A DNA stretch of 64,000 nt, from contig OX463778.1 in NCBI GenBank assembly GCA_949825025.1, positions 22,315,551 to 22,379,550 of the forward strand. The letters run 5' to 3'. This DNA is from Siphlonurus alternatus. Taxonomy: Eukaryota; Arthropoda; Insecta; Ephemeroptera; Siphlonuridae. The notes under the pieces were generated by a model. That model saw only the letters and a program-made list of their open reading frames with translations, searched no databases and was not told where the DNA came from. Shown here piece by piece: positions 1 through 45,815 of this stretch (its first letter is position 1; each line of letters opens with the position of its first letter). A program made the position numbers and the translations under genes.

Positions 1-396
1 GGGTCCCTTGTCCCTAGCAACGTCCGGTTATCAGCTGATCTGAACTTATTAATAAAAGGTTAGCATTTAGTTGTCATACTTTCATTCACTACTGCGCGTG
101 CAATAGGTTTCAAAGAATTTTCTGTGACATGACGTCATAAAATAGGAATAGGTACGCTAATCAGAGAACTCAAAAGAAAATAATATGCGCAAGTTTAGTC
201 TTTCTACAAACGTGGTGTACCGGTGTTCAAAAATTTATTTTTTGTACCAGTCGCCTGCATTAAATGCAAATAAAAAATAATAATTATATATGAAATGTGT
301 GTATGAAAGAAAAAACTTATTTCTACTTCAGTTACTACAACTTCTCTACATTAATTCGGAGCTATAATTGATAGCATTTTGATACAATCGCTAAAA
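1..396 (+). promoter_or_regulatory. MRPL41 upstream region with a CRE
   Basis: Non-coding DNA between the window edge and the MRPL41 start. A perfect TGACGTCA lies at 130-137, about 260 bp before the ATG; CREB/ATF-type sites are common in promoters of housekeeping and mitochondrial genes. No TATA box at a convincing distance was recognised. Transcription start unknown. Confidence 0.45.
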
Positions 397-586
397 ATGT
401 CCGTCGCTGTAAGAGCTGTGAAAACGTCGCTGCAAAAGAACATTAGCATGTGTCGTACGGTATCAACATCAGCGTCTTGTTATGGCAAGAGAAATTTTAG
501 GAAGTTCCTTATCTACAACAAACGAGGGACAAGAGCTTTCAAGCAGCAACAAATGGAGAAACCAGATCCAAATATTCCTATTGACA
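397..586 (+). CDS. MRPL41: MRPL41 exon 1 (presequence)
   Basis: Encodes residues 1-63 plus the first base of codon 64, then the consensus donor GTAAGT at 587. It carries the basic mitochondrial targeting region and a Lys/Arg-rich stretch (GKRNFRKF, NKRGTRAF). Confidence 0.93.
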
Positions 587-3500
587 GTAAGTCCGACCTG
601 ATGGCAATTAATACTGTACTGCAGTACATACAGTATGTACAGTATATAATGCATATCATACACCACATAGCCCGGTTTCGGACCCCCTTAAGACATTAAA
701 GATAAAATTGAAACTAGGCGGCAATTGTGGTTACACCATGATGGCTCGCCCCAGGCTTTCGCTTCTAAGCCTCCTCTTGAACTCCCCAGTGACGTGTTTA
801 TACAGGTACACGTACTTCTCACTAAGTTAGCTACTCACATTAACTAACTTTTATTTCTCAGTCTCTCTAAATCTCACAAATCTCTCTCTATCTATTATCT
901 GCTCATTATAATAGACGTATCTCACTATATGTTAACTACTTACTTTCGTTAACAATTACCTCTCTGCATCTAACGTGTAAAACATTTACAAGGTTAGATG
1001 GAGTAGAAACAACACATCTTATTAGTTCGAAGAGTTCGTCTCAACTGATTTATTACGTTAACATTACATCCAGAGTTGGCGTGAGAGGTGGCGCTCTCCT
1101 AGAGCTAGTGGAAAATATGCAAACTAATATTTATTATTATTTTGAGTGTCTGCAGTAAATACATATTACAAATATACTGCACCCAGAACTGCAGGCCTCC
1201 ACACCTCACGGCTCAGCAGATTCCACTCTCTCACCGTTCTTCTGTAAAAAGAAAACTTCCCCACGTCACTCCTGCTACCCTCATACTCCAACTTCCACTT
1301 GTGGTCCCTCCTTCCCCTATATCCTCCTTTAACTGCCCCCTCGCTCATCTCCTCCCATCCCTTTTCTCCTCTTGTTATTTCATACATTGTTGTGAGACCT
1401 TCTTCCTCAAACGCCTCCCACCCCAGCTCTTTAATCATTTCCGTTACACTTAGATTTAGATTTAACGATCTGCGGCAAATGTGGCTAAACCACGGTGGCT
1501 CGCAATATAGTGCTCAACGCACTCTTAAATCCCCCGTAACTCTCCGCCCCCACTACCTCGGACAGCAGGGAGTTCCACTCCCTCACTGTTCGGTTTATGA
1601 AGGAGTACTTTCCCACATCACTTCCACTACCCCTGAACTCCAATTTCCACCGATGATCCCCCCTCCCAATATATCTACCTTTTCTAGTTCTGTCACTAAA
1701 CTCGCTCCAACCTGCCATCTCCCTGTTAACTTTAAACAAATTTCCTAATCGGTTGTATCTTCTCCTTTCCTCGAGTGGCTCCCACTCCAAAGTCTGAATC
1801 ATTTTCGACACGCTTTCATAATCCTTCCACACCTTTTTGTCATCTGCAACTAATCTCCATTTTCTCATTCTACCCATAACTCTTCTAGCAGCCCTCCTCT
1901 GAACCTTTTCCAACTCCTTTCCAACTTTCTCTTTCTATAACAATATTATTATCTTTATCAACAAACTTAACCCCTGACCTTCCTAGCACCCTTCTTGCTG
2001 CCCTTCTTTGTATTTTCTCTACTTCCCTTTTCCCTTTCTGCCTATAGGGGTCCCACACACTACACCCATACTCCATTATTGGCCTGATTAGTGATTTATA
2101 TGCTTTTTCTTTCACTATCCTACTCGTTCCGTACAGATTTCTCATCACAAATTCAAGGTTTCTTCTGCTCTTTGCTGTCACATACTTTATATGTTCATTC
2201 CACCTCAGGCTATTGTGAATAACTACTCCTAAATACTTGTACTTATATTATTTATCCTCTTCCTTAAATACCTCCTCTCGAATAGCGCATGTATACCTCC
2301 TGTCCGTGTGCTTTCTTTTCCTAGAAAACACCATCAACTTTAAAAATTCTTATCTCTCATATTTAAGGTTCTTAAAAATTAAAAAAAAAAAATGTATAAA
2401 CATGTTTAATGGAGTGTAGCAGTTAAGTTCATCATATGACTTTAATTTCATACAGTTACTGTGTAATATTCATATCACAGCATTTCTTTGAGTAAAAATA
2501 ATATTTGTGTGGCCTGCCATGATTTTTGAAAACGTTCCAGTTTTGGAATTCCCATGTTATTTAAATGGCGAGTGACGATTTTTGGTAAAATTGGCTTCTT
2601 TATTTATTTATTTATTTATTTATTTATTTTTTGAGCCATTAAAAAGGCGTTCAAGGTATTGAAGTTGTCATTTTCATGGAAAAGATGATTTGGTTAATGG
2701 GTTACAATTTAATTTTTTTACTTCTTTTTTTGCCTATAAAGAGCCCAAAAGCAGGTCGGGACCAAAACAGGGCTAAGAACCAAAACTAGACTATGCACAG
2801 TACAGTATATGCATACCCGCGACCCTCTCATTACTCTAATTAGTATTGCATTGGAGGACAAAGGAAAAGGATCGCAACGTCAATATAGCCTGCAATCAGA
2901 AGGGTAAATGAGTAGAAAACGTGTCATTTCTGAAAATTTAGAGTCCATTTTAGACTTCATTTTTGTACGGTATATATAATATACTCTTGTGTTTAGAAAA
3001 TTAAATAATGTGCCTTCAATTTTATTTTTCCAGCTCGAGGTGTGAGACCAACAGGCTACACCATCGGCAGGAAGTTCATTGAGGTGCAGGAAATGATTCC
3101 AGAACTTGTGGTTCCTAACTTGGAAAACTTTAAGGTAAATAATTGCAACTGGACAACCATTAAAAAGTTTACAGAACTAAATTATTCTGCTTTCTTCAAA
3201 ACTAATTTAAGAAAAATACATATTTAAATTATCTTAACATTTTAAACTTCTGTATTCCTATCCTGATCTGATGCATGGTCATGACATCAACAACCAATCA
3301 CAGTGCAAGTTTATGACATGATGTCCGTCAGATCAGAAAAAGTACCATCCTAATTCAGTTAATGTCAATGTACATTTTTCAAGAAATTGTTATACCTTTA
3401 TAGGTATAAACTTTGGACCTGTTTTTTAATTGATGTGTATAATAATCGATGAATACATGTTTTCTTTTCAGCTAAATCCCATTTGTATTCTTTTGGCGGT

Positions 3501-3969
3501 TAGGTGTAAGAATGGGCTTGCCTAAACCTCGCCGCAATAAAGTGCATTTCTATTCTATTCTATATTTTTAACATTGAATACTGCACCCCAAAAAGTCTAA
3601 AAAAATTAAGAACATAATTTTGTGTAATTTTTGTAGTTACACACTCACACACACACACAAAGTCCCTTAAAGCTTCAGGATAATGCTATTAAATATTTTA
3701 AAAAATTAAATTTAATATTATACTGATGACAAACATTGCTTGGTTTACAGTTGAAGCCATATGTGTCCTACAGAGCACCAGATGTAGTTCAGTCGGAGTT
3801 CACAGCGAAGGATCTCTTTGATGCTGTCTACAGCCGCAAGATAGTTGAGGACTTCAAAGCAGGCAAGCTGGACTCTAAAGGTGACCCACTGGAACCCAGT
3901 GAACAGGAGAGGCTCACAGCTGATAAGGCCAGGAAAAATGCTCTCCAAACAGGGGGTGATATATTTTAG
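397..3969 (+). CDS. MRPL41: Mitochondrial large ribosomal subunit protein mL41
   Basis: Join 397-586, 3034-3134 and 3751-3969 gives 510 nt and a 169-residue protein. It is a structural protein of the mitochondrial 39S ribosomal subunit and acts in the mitochondrial matrix. The first ~45 residues are basic and Ser/Thr-rich with no acidic residue, as expected for an import presequence. The family core follows: GYTIGRKFIEVQEMIPELVV in exon 2 and LKPYVSYRAP in exon 3, closely matching the corresponding region of vertebrate MRPL41 as I remember it. The length is somewhat above the human protein (about 137 residues), mostly from the longer N-terminus and the C-terminal tail. The ATG at 397 is chosen because it is the first in-frame ATG. 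A canonical AATAAA lies at 4077-4082, about 110 nt past the TAG stop. Introns of 2.4 kb and 0.6 kb hold LINE fragments. The gene converges on the SIK gene. Family assignment is firm. Confidence 0.96.
695..800 (-). mobile_element. LINE 3'-end fragment (fourth copy)
   Basis: Read on the minus strand, this ends in a short frame GRAIMV followed by a stop and a CCACAATTGCCGCC-like 3' segment. It parallels the end of the better preserved copy at 1485-1913 (LRATVV, stop, CCACATTTGCCGCAG). It is therefore another, more decayed 3' end of the same non-LTR family, inside MRPL41 intron 1. Confidence 0.5.
1166..1438 (-). mobile_element. LINE reverse-transcriptase C-terminal fragment, copy C
   Basis: The minus-strand frame of 90 residues contains GYRGRRDHKWKLEY, SRSDVGKFSFYRRTVREWN, the conserved post-RT tail of CR1/L2-like non-LTR retrotransposons. 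It lacks the RT palm and the endonuclease. It lies head-to-tail with copy B. A 5'-truncated dead copy inside MRPL41 intron 1; clade assignment is tentative. Confidence 0.75.
1485..1920 (-). mobile_element. LINE reverse-transcriptase C-terminal fragment, copy B
   Basis: The best preserved copy: about 142 residues on the minus strand with EKVQRRAARRVMGR, LEWEPLEERRRYNRL, DHRWKLEFRG, SDVGKYSFINRTVREWN and a stop soon after LRATVV. This is the C-terminal segment downstream of the RT domain in CR1/L2-like LINEs. The 5' end is truncated at the QRRAARR motif where it abuts copy A. Confidence 0.8.
1921..2230 (-). mobile_element. LINE reverse-transcriptase fragment, copy A
   Basis: The minus-strand frame carries SLIRPIMEYGCSVWDPY and EKIQRRAARRVLGR, the end of the RT thumb region of non-LTR elements, then stops resembling the family at about 1925. 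Copy B begins there with the same EK(I/V)QRRAARR motif in another frame. The arrangement looks like one partial copy inserted into or joined to another. Degenerate to about 2230. Confidence 0.75.
3034..3134 (+). CDS. MRPL41: MRPL41 exon 2
   Basis: The acceptor is a pyrimidine-rich tract ending in CAG at 3033 and the donor is GTAAAT at 3135. It completes the split Thr codon and encodes residues 65-97, including the conserved FIEVQEMIPELVVPNLENFK. Confidence 0.94.
3479..3571 (+). mobile_element. Probable LINE/SINE 3' tail
   Basis: A short segment with GGGCTTGCCTAAACCTCGCC, an AATAAAG-like motif and a terminal (TTCTA)n tract. A short-period microsatellite right after a conserved tail is typical of L2/CR1-type 3' ends. 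No coding remnant. Lies in MRPL41 intron 2. Confidence 0.4.
3751..3969 (+). CDS. MRPL41: MRPL41 exon 3
   Basis: The acceptor TTTACAG ends at 3750 and the frame is phase 0. It encodes residues 98-169, beginning with the family motif LKPYVSYRAP and ending in TAG at 3967-3969. The Lys/Glu-rich C-terminal tail is less conserved. Confidence 0.95.
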   Translation: MKPYVSYRAPDVVQSEFTAKDLFDAVYSRKIVEDFKAGKLDSKGDPLEPSEQERLTADKARKNALQTGGDIF

Positions 3970-4076
3970 AAATATTCATTAACCAGTTATATTCATTGTG
4001 TTTAATGTAGTGCTTAGAGTAACTCATGTTTATGATTTACATTATTGTTTATGATTTACATTATAACATTTATAAA

Positions 4077-4082
4077 AATAAA
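4077..4082 (+). terminator. Poly(A) signal of MRPL41
   Basis: Canonical AATAAA 107 nt after the stop codon, in a T/A-rich context. Confidence 0.65.
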
Positions 4083-4565
4083 TTATTAAATTAGTGTAAA
4101 TAATTTTTATTGAAGTTATCAACAGAGTATTCTCTATTTAAAAGTACAGTACTTTGAAGTCAACATAGTTAAAGTTAAGTATTTGATGCATTGATTAATT
4201 CTTCTATCCCTTACTGTTTGCTTCAAGACCACAGTTATATTGCATAATATGGGTTTAATACTGTATATTTCATCCATATTAAAAATACATAGTTACTGAT
4301 AAAACAAATCCTATCTTAAAAAATTGCTGTGTAGTATTTTTATCAGCATCAGTACTGGTATAGAACATGATTGCTAACTTTTGACCCTAAACTAAAACAC
4401 TTATTCTATTACATACTAATGTACAGTACTGCAATAACATATAATAATTATGTTTACACTGTACTGATATTTGCATATTAATTTTTTTCATGTTTCTTGG
4501 TGGTTAAAAAATCCCCTCCCCCTCTTCCTTCCTCCATGCATTTTTTTTTTTTTTTTAACTTTTAC

Positions 4566-4892
4566 TTAACGATTGACCTCAGTTACAAACCGGAAACGGG
4601 AAATTTCTGTCGAACGGAATTGAATGTAATCAATTTTAAAAAATCGAGGATGCTCTAAAACTTAATCGCTTATGGTTTAAGCAAATTCAAAGGGGCGGTT
4701 TTCTCACAACAGCTCCATTTCCGGTTTCCGTCCATAAGGCCAATGTTAAACTTCTGCCTCAGTTTTCTCAAAACTGGTCGAACAGATCCACTTCAAAAAA
4801 ATTAAGCAACCTTATTGTGGCGAGCTTAAAGACTCCTGCAAGTCTCAAGGGGGCCGTTTCCGAGATCCAAATCAACTGAGGTCAATCCTTAA
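4566..4892. mobile_element. piggyBac-like MITE (TTAA-flanked)
   Basis: Flanked by TTAA at 4566-4569 and 4889-4892. The terminal inverted repeats are CGATTGACCTCAGTT on the left and GGATTGACCTCAGTT read inward from the right. The element is 319 bp with no ORF. TTAA target duplication is the hallmark of piggyBac-type transposition. A diverged second copy is at about 55721-56040. Confidence 0.75.
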
Positions 4893-5538
4893 GAAAATAT
4901 GTGTTATGTTTTATTTATAACTAAAATTGTATTGATCAAATGCTCAAAGTTTGAAATCTATGAGATACCATAACTAATAGTAAAAGATTCTCATAGGACA
5001 AAACTATTGAGTACTTTCTATTAAATCTTATAATAAATGAAGAAAAAAAGCAACTTATAATAAAAAGTAAGGGAACAAATAAAATAGAGGTTAAATTTTG
5101 GTCAACTGCTGACTGGTTATTTTATTGTGCCCACACAAGGCGACGATGGCATTGTGATTCCACTTAGCAACAAACACTAGCCTCACACTTACTGAACTCA
5201 AGTAGCAGAGCAGTGGGCGCACATTGTTACAGGAACAAGATTAAGTTAAGACAGTGATGAGTCCAAAATTATGCTATCACATAGACTCCTCTAAGTCTGT
5301 GCTGAGGGGGTTTTACTTACTTAATTATATTACCCTCCGACTAGACATTACACAAAAACTTATTCCTATTTATCTAGTGATACGAAATGGTAACAGTGAG
5401 CTCTGTCCAGCAGAACATGATGATGCATATTAATTATTATTATAAATTTTAAAATTGTTAAATTTTTTTTATAATCTATTTAACACTGCAATGTTTCATA
5501 AAAAAGAAGACTACTACATTATTATATTTTAGTTACAG

Positions 5539-5569
<31 letters not shown>

Positions 5570-5998
5570 GTATGTAGTTAAAATGAATTTTATCAAATAT
5601 GAGAATAAACTTCATCTTGCCTTAAAATACTTTCTTGAAGTAGAAAGTTAAGCTATAAGATTTTTTTTTTTTTATCTATACAAATGTATTTATTTATAAT
5701 ATGAAAGGATTTGGGCGTACAATGAAGGGAGCATCATACAAAATAACACAATATTATCTTACCATTAATCTTTACAAAATAAAGGCTTATATTATATTTA
5801 TTAAGAAGTTGTTGTCATCGGAACTAATTAATTATTGCTACGTGTCGCTAAGGTAGTTTGCAAATACTGAGCTCTGCTTACTTTATTCACTTGTATTTCT
5901 TCTTTTTTAATTTTTATGAGGCTATAATTAATTTTGTAATAGCCTCAAAAGCCAAAAGTTTTTTTTTTCCTACTAAAGCAAACAATACAAGACATTAA

Positions 5999-6004
5999 TT
6001 TATT
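5999..6004 (-). terminator. Possible SIK poly(A) signal
   Basis: AATAAA on the minus strand, about 215 nt past the SIK stop. Such hexamers are frequent in AT-rich DNA, so this is only plausible. Confidence 0.35.
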
Positions 6005-6218
6005 ATTATTAATATTAATTATTAAATTTACGTTGTATAGTCCATTTAATTAAGCTGCAAAGCCTTCCTTACAACCTGAGGAGAATAGCTCCTGAGCAAT
6101 GAGCGAGTGTTCACAGCTTAAAATATTAAATATTATTACATTTATAATTTGGTAGCAAAATAATTTTGCTCTGTCGGAGTGTTTAAAAGTTAATTGACTG
6201 TTGATGGATGAATGTCCT

Positions 6219-39932
<33,714 letters not shown>

Positions 39933-40008
39933 TCACTTTTTTTTTAAATTATTATATCTCGTTGTATTTTTTACACTTATTTTTAACACACATTTATACA
40001 AAAAATTA

Positions 40009-40107
40009 TTAAATTTTTATAAATTTGTAGGCCGGGTTGGATATATAGGTAAGTTGATTGTTAGTTCTTGTTGGTGTTTCTAGGCCCGTTTCCACGGCCT
40101 CACTCAT
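40009..40107 (-). CDS. Possible upstream ORF in SIK 5' leader
   Basis: An ATG at 40107 opens a 32-codon frame (begins MSEAVETGLETPTR) ending in TAA at 40009, about 100 nt before the SIK ATG and in a different segment of the leader. If the transcript starts in the GC-rich block it would precede the main start and could lower translation. No homology; transcript start unknown. Confidence 0.25.
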   Translation of the reverse strand: MSEAVETGLETPTRTNNQLTYISNPAYKFIKI

Positions 40108-40260
40108 GTCTCACCGCTGCCGTCCAAACCGCTACCCGCCCTCCGCGATCCTCTCTCCCTCCTCACCCCGCCCTCTTCTTGCTCCGAGTGACGCACGGAG
40201 TTTGTGACGTCAGTGGTTCCCATAGCCAACAACCGCAGTAGTGTCCTCTATCGTAAAATT
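40080..40260 (-). promoter_or_regulatory. SIK promoter
   Basis: CpG-rich 180-bp block 170-350 bp upstream of the SIK ATG in otherwise AT-rich DNA. Contains a perfect CRE at 40205-40212, a second CRE-like GTGACGCAC just beside it, and a GC box (GGGCGGGG, minus strand) at 40166-40173. No TATA box seen. Mammalian SIK1 is known to be a CREB target; a CRE here fits cAMP induction of this gene. Confidence 0.65.
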
Positions 40261-40940
40261 AAGGTACCAATACTACAATGCTAAATCTAATAATTAACTT
40301 TAACTTTGCTTTATTAAAAAAAAATATATCTTAATTTAAGAATTTTAAAATGTCTCGTGAAAAAGCAAAAACAAAATCATAAAAATTCTATGATTTTTTA
40401 ATTCAGTCTTAAAATATATAATGTTGAATTATATATTTTTATATTATATATTTATGCATGCATGATCTAAAAATTACTGCTGCACGCACGCGATATATTA
40501 TAATGTTATGACTATATCCCATGCATGGATTAAGGATTTACTACGGTAAAAATTATATCTTATCTTTATTATCTGATCGTGATATCTATACGATGCATTT
40601 TTTATTTCATTTGTATATAGTTTTACAGCTTCTATACATTCGTAACATTTTTTTTTTTTTAAATTCTTTTACTCTCTTGCGTTGTTATATTATAGTGACG
40701 TACTTTTTAATGGGACAGGATTGTATCACAATAGATTTTGTGGTCTGAAAGGAGTCAAAGGAGCATGAAACAATTTAAAGAGTAGACAAAACTAACTGAG
40801 TAAATCATTTACTGTCGATCAATTTATTTTTAAATCACCAATAATAAAGAAACAATTATAACAATAAAATGAACATACACAAATTCTGCATTGATAAAAC
40901 TTTTTTTTTTCACTATATTAAATAAATTAGCAAATAAAAG

Positions 40941-41079
40941 CAGCCCCCCCCCCCCGAAATTTTGGATTTAACATGGGCAATATAGGCATTTCCCCCACTC
41001 CAATTTTTTTTAACATTGGCCGTATGGAGGCAGCCCCCCCCCCCCCCCCCCCGGATTTTTTTTTCTGGATCCGCGCCTG
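40941..41079. mobile_element. hAT-like MITE, copy 1, damaged left end
   Basis: The 8-bp direct repeat AATAAAAG flanks it at 40933-40940 and 41080-41087. The right end is CTGGATCCGCGCCTG; the left end keeps only CAG before a poly(C) run, so most of the left inverted repeat is deleted. Shares GGATTTAACATGGGCAATAT with the copy at 57905-58034. Confidence 0.8.
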
Positions 41080-41189
41080 AATAAAAGTACCATAAAATTT
41101 TATATACATGATAAAATTTACTAATAAAAAAATCTCGTTGATGTATATACTGAAACGTCAATTATTCGGTTGATATATTTTACATATAA

Positions 41190-41203
41190 TATATATATAT
41201 GTA

Positions 41204-41295
<92 letters not shown>
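41190..41295. repeat. TA microsatellite
   Basis: (TA)n of about 90 bp plus flanking imperfect repeats. Confidence 0.95.
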
Positions 41296-41298
<3 letters not shown>

Positions 41299-41369
41299 GA
41301 GATATGGTCCAGCGTGTTTCAATCAAGTGATGTTTTGTACGTCAAAGAGAAGAATAATAACTCCCCGAC

Positions 41370-41600
41370 GTTGAGACGCATCTAGTTCGTGTTTTGTTGG
41401 AGTGGGGTGGCGGTGCTCGGGGGGCACGGGCCCGTGGGTTGAGGTGCAGCCGCAGCAGCAGCCGAGCTCTGATGACGTCATTGGCCGGGCCAAATCGATT
41501 CGGGCGGCGTGCAGCAAGCAGTAGCACCCCCCCCCCCCCCCCCGTCAGTACCGCCACTTCTGCTAGCAAAGCCGGCATCGAGCGAAAGAGTACCGCCCAC
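41370..41600. promoter_or_regulatory. GC-rich island with CCAAT-CRE upstream of SIK
   Basis: CCAATGACGTCA (minus strand) at 41473-41484, followed by ATCGAT, in a strongly CpG-rich block containing a poly(C) run (41527-41542). Overlapping ORFs on both strands reflect GC content. About 1.5 kb upstream of the SIK start; candidate distal promoter or enhancer. Confidence 0.5.
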
Positions 41601-42175
41601 GTACGTGTGGAGCGCACAATCAGCCCCGTATTGGCGAGACTTTTAATCATAAAGCATAAAGATTATAAAGACACATTTTTCCAATAAGTTGGCTCTTGGG
41701 TTAATATTAATTGTATATGCTACAAAAACGAATAAGTTTTAGTTTTAATTTAATTGGTATATAAACAATAAACATTAATTACAAAATATAATTTAGTATC
41801 GGTTGGATTTTTTCATGAAAATAACATCTCCTATATAATAATTTAATTAATTTTTATTTTTATATATTTCATTAAATTCTAAACAAGGTCAGCACTAATA
41901 ACAATCACATTAATTAGTCATGTAAGCTGTAAGAGATATTACCAATTTAAAGTCCGCCTAAGGCGTCCAGCGCGCTCCGGTGTTGAAGGTATGCAACTCT
42001 ATATACATGTAGGTAAATAAAATTGCATACATTTCAGGCTTTGTTAAAGAACAACATAAATTATATAATATCCAAACATCTTTTTAGTGGGAAAAGGGCA
42101 CAAATCTTCTACTTCTCTACTATATACTATAGTGTTAATTGGTAAAACGGTAAATAGAAAAGGACACAACTCTAT

Positions 42176-42534
42176 TTTTTTTTTATTTTTTTTTTTTTTT
42201 TGCTTGTGTGCATCTCCGTATTCTTGTCCCGTCAAGACAGAGTCTTATCGACAGGTGCTGTAGTTTGCACTGCGTCCATGGCCGACTTATTTTATCCATC
42301 CCGGCATTAGCCATTGTAGTCGAGGGGGAACCATGGAAAACCCCAAGTCAGGATGGTCGGTGTCAGAACACGTTCTAAACACCTCCCGAATGCATGTGGC
42401 AGTGGCTCGTCTCTAACCAGACAGCGAAGGTTCAGACCTCTCGATCTTTTCACCTATAGCTCCCAGTAGGATTCGAACACACGACCTTCTGATTACCAGT
42501 CAGACGCGCTACCACTGCGCCACCATGCTCGGTC
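42176..42534 (-). mobile_element. tRNA-derived SINE
   Basis: Minus strand: head with A box TGGCGCAGTGG, anticodon-like arm TCTGACTGGTAATCAGA (GGT, Thr-like) and B box GTTCGAATCC, then a non-tRNA body containing GGGTTTTCCATGG and AATGCCGGGATGG, and a poly(A) tail (T-run on the plus strand, 42176-42202). Essentially full length. The acceptor stem does not pair, so it is not a functional tRNA. Confidence 0.8.
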
Positions 42535-43176
42535 AATGGTATATATTTTAATTAATATTTTTTATATATTTTAATATAATTTTTCATATAAGCTAGCTTG
42601 TTTAAAAGTTTGTTGTCTTCTGGGTCACAACAATTTAAGAAACTGACTGTCAATTAACTTCTTTGCGCTTAATTAATTTCACCTTTCCTTTTGCCTGCAG
42701 TTCTTAAGAAGTTAGACAGATTGATGTGCTGTCAAAAGTTTACAGATATAATGTTGCAAATTAAGACAAATGATATACATTGGTTTGTAATACCTGATAA
42801 ACTTAATTGTTTTGACCGCAATAAAACTGTATTTTTTCTTATTTGTCATCAATCATGTAATTTAAAATGAAATTCAAGGAATTTAATAAGACGCTGAGAG
42901 CCTAATTTTGAACTTTTCCTGCTAATTAAATTAGGTTTTAATCATGCGGAAACTAGTAAATTAAGGTAATTGTGCCATGTGTTTAATTAATATATAAATA
43001 TACAGAAAAGGATGAGTAATAATATTTGATATCATTATAATAATAAATGCAGTATATTAAGCAGGTACAAATAATCTCTGTAAGCTGCCCCAATTATTTA
43101 TTTTCTCTATTATTATGCCATTAAAAAATACCTTTCTACAAATTCTACTGCATGCATGTAGCCAAAATAAATGTAG

Positions 43177-43773
<597 letters not shown>

Positions 43774-44269
43774 AATACATTATGTTATACGGATTTTACA
43801 CAGCGTAATTATTATGTAGAGCCATGCATGCATAACTTGTATTATTTTTGCTAGACGACTATCAATAAATAATAATTGTATTTACTCACTGATCATTAAA
43901 AATGTAATACCTTTAAAACACGTTATAATATTCACTATCTAATTATTTAATTATTGAATTTATTATTTCAAATTTAATTATTATATGTATAGATTTTATA
44001 TATAATATTATATTGTAATAATTGCACAAATTATATAGTCCGTATTATATATGTATATAATTATATGTGTATGTTTCATATTCTTGAAAATAAATGTCAT
44101 CTATTCTTATTTCTCTAAAACTGAAATTCGAATATATTTGTTTTACAGCTAGATTTGAGGTGAACTGGAAAAAAAAAAAAAAATGAAGTTTTAAAAATAT
44201 TTGGACTGTCATCAAAAATAGACCAGAAGGCAAGTTTTACAAATTAGTATAATGCGAACATCATTTTTA

Positions 44270-44410
44270 AAAAGTTTAGTTTGTTAACGGCGCTGGAAGA
44301 GACTCGATGACAAATGAGCAGAGTTGCAGTTGGCAGTCGCGCCCCGGCGCTATAAACCTTGCCAAGAGTCACACAGAGATGCGCGCCGAGGACTTTTAAG
44401 GACTTTTAAA
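44270..44410. promoter_or_regulatory. Short GC-rich segment, intergenic
   Basis: About 120 bp with GCGCCCCGGCGC and CTATAAAC. The TATA-like word beside GC-rich DNA resembles a small promoter, but no gene follows on either side. Confidence 0.25.
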
Positions 44411-45149
44411 TTAATATTCTTTATAGGTCCCTTTAAATAATTAAGATTCAATCGCTCTTTCGTGTATTAGCTATAAAATTAGGTGTTTATTATTATTTAC
44501 TATATGGTACTCTACATTTTAATACATAAAAAAAATAATAATAATTTCTTCACTATAATATTGTATCGATCATTAAAAATTCTAATCTCAAGTTTCAATA
44601 AATCCGTTTTATGAAAATTATGTGCATCGAACCATATTTTATATAATATATACCATGATATAATCATATAATTTTATTATTTGCTATAATTATTAACAGT
44701 CAATTACATATTAAAAATTTACTTTATGTAATATATACATATTTTTTTAAGCATTGCATGGCTGCATATACATAACAAAAAGTTAATTAAAAATAAGTAA
44801 TGAAGTTAATTAACTATCTTTTGTTAATACAACTTATATAATAAATACATTATTTTATAAATATTTGAATTACACTTCAATTCACATTTCAACATTTTTT
44901 ACACAATAATAATTCTAAAAAATAAATCTAGCTATATTATATAAGGTATCAAATTGGTATCGAGAGCCGTGTAGGTTCATAGTGCCCTTGTATTTTTAAT
45001 TCTTCCAATTTTCAAGAGTTTGTTATTAACTTTTTAAATCCCTATAGAAGGTTTTAGAAATAATATATACATTATTGTCATGAAGATCTGAAAAACGAAT
45101 GTACAGCGAGGGCTTTTGTTTGACCAATTGTGAATATTTTATCACGGAG

Positions 45150-45390
45150 TCGAGTATCGCTGTTTCCTTTGTTGCAGCATCCAACAGGCCGGAGCAGCAG
45201 AGGAAGGATGTACTCTCAGCATGTAGAAACGATTGCAGCAGCCAAGCATGCCAACAGGGCTAATTGTGTATTTGCAGCTGACGTCAGAGCGCGCACTTAT
45301 CTGGTGTTCGGTGTGACGCGCGGAAAGCCACAATAATTCATCGCCGCCGCGCTGCCTCCACAGTTTCTTTTCATGACCATTATAGTCACA
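45150..45390. promoter_or_regulatory. GC-richer island with CRE, upstream of SIK
   Basis: TGACGTCA at 45279-45286 inside about 240 bp of CpG-containing unique DNA. Short frames on both strands have no homology. Distal element candidate, about 5.3 kb upstream of the SIK ATG. Confidence 0.4.
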
Positions 45391-45815
45391 AAGCGGCTTT
45401 CAATTTTGTATTAATTTAAAAAAAATTAGTATGCGAAAACGGGAAAACAGTTTTTTGATTAATGTTTTAGTTAAAATGTAATTTTTTTCGTCAGATTATA
45501 CACGTGGAATCCATATATAACACAAAAGTTTATTTATTATTATAAAATACGCCAATATCATATACATTATAATTAACCATGCATCCTTTTTAATCCCTAC
45601 TTTATCCCTACCCATTACGCGCCGCGAGCTGTAAGCTCTAGCTAGTTAGGGGTGTATCCCTTGTAACATAGCGTTCTAAAATTTCCTTTAGAGGTCGCTT
45701 TGCTTGTAATAATATAACAAAATATTAAAATATACCAAGCTCGTCATTCGTCATTATCCTCTATAGGATATTATAATTACAAAGGGTAGCGATGAATGCG
45801 AATGCGATGATATTT

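Larger units (their letters stand above)
3970..6218. other. Intergenic region between convergent MRPL41 and SIK
   Basis: Contains both 3' UTRs and the MITE at 4566-4892. Poly(T) tracts occur near 4541, 5540 and 5662. No further gene is supported. A minus-strand AATAAA at 5999-6004 is a plausible SIK poly(A) signal, about 215 nt past its stop. Confidence 0.6.

Noticed and set aside
1299..1748. Plus-strand 149-residue frame
   Set aside because: It is antisense to the LINE reverse-transcriptase remnants, which carry the recognisable protein signal.
41342..41687. Overlapping ORFs in a GC-rich block upstream of SIK
   Set aside because: Frames cross a poly(C) run, exist on both strands, and show no family resemblance; GC content explains the lack of stops.
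42470..42534. Functional tRNA-Thr gene
   Set aside because: Acceptor stem unpaired, T stem imperfect, and it is followed by a SINE body and poly(A) tail.
45130..45336. Plus-strand 68-residue frame near a CRE
   Set aside because: No homology, no splice partner, and an overlapping frame on the other strand.
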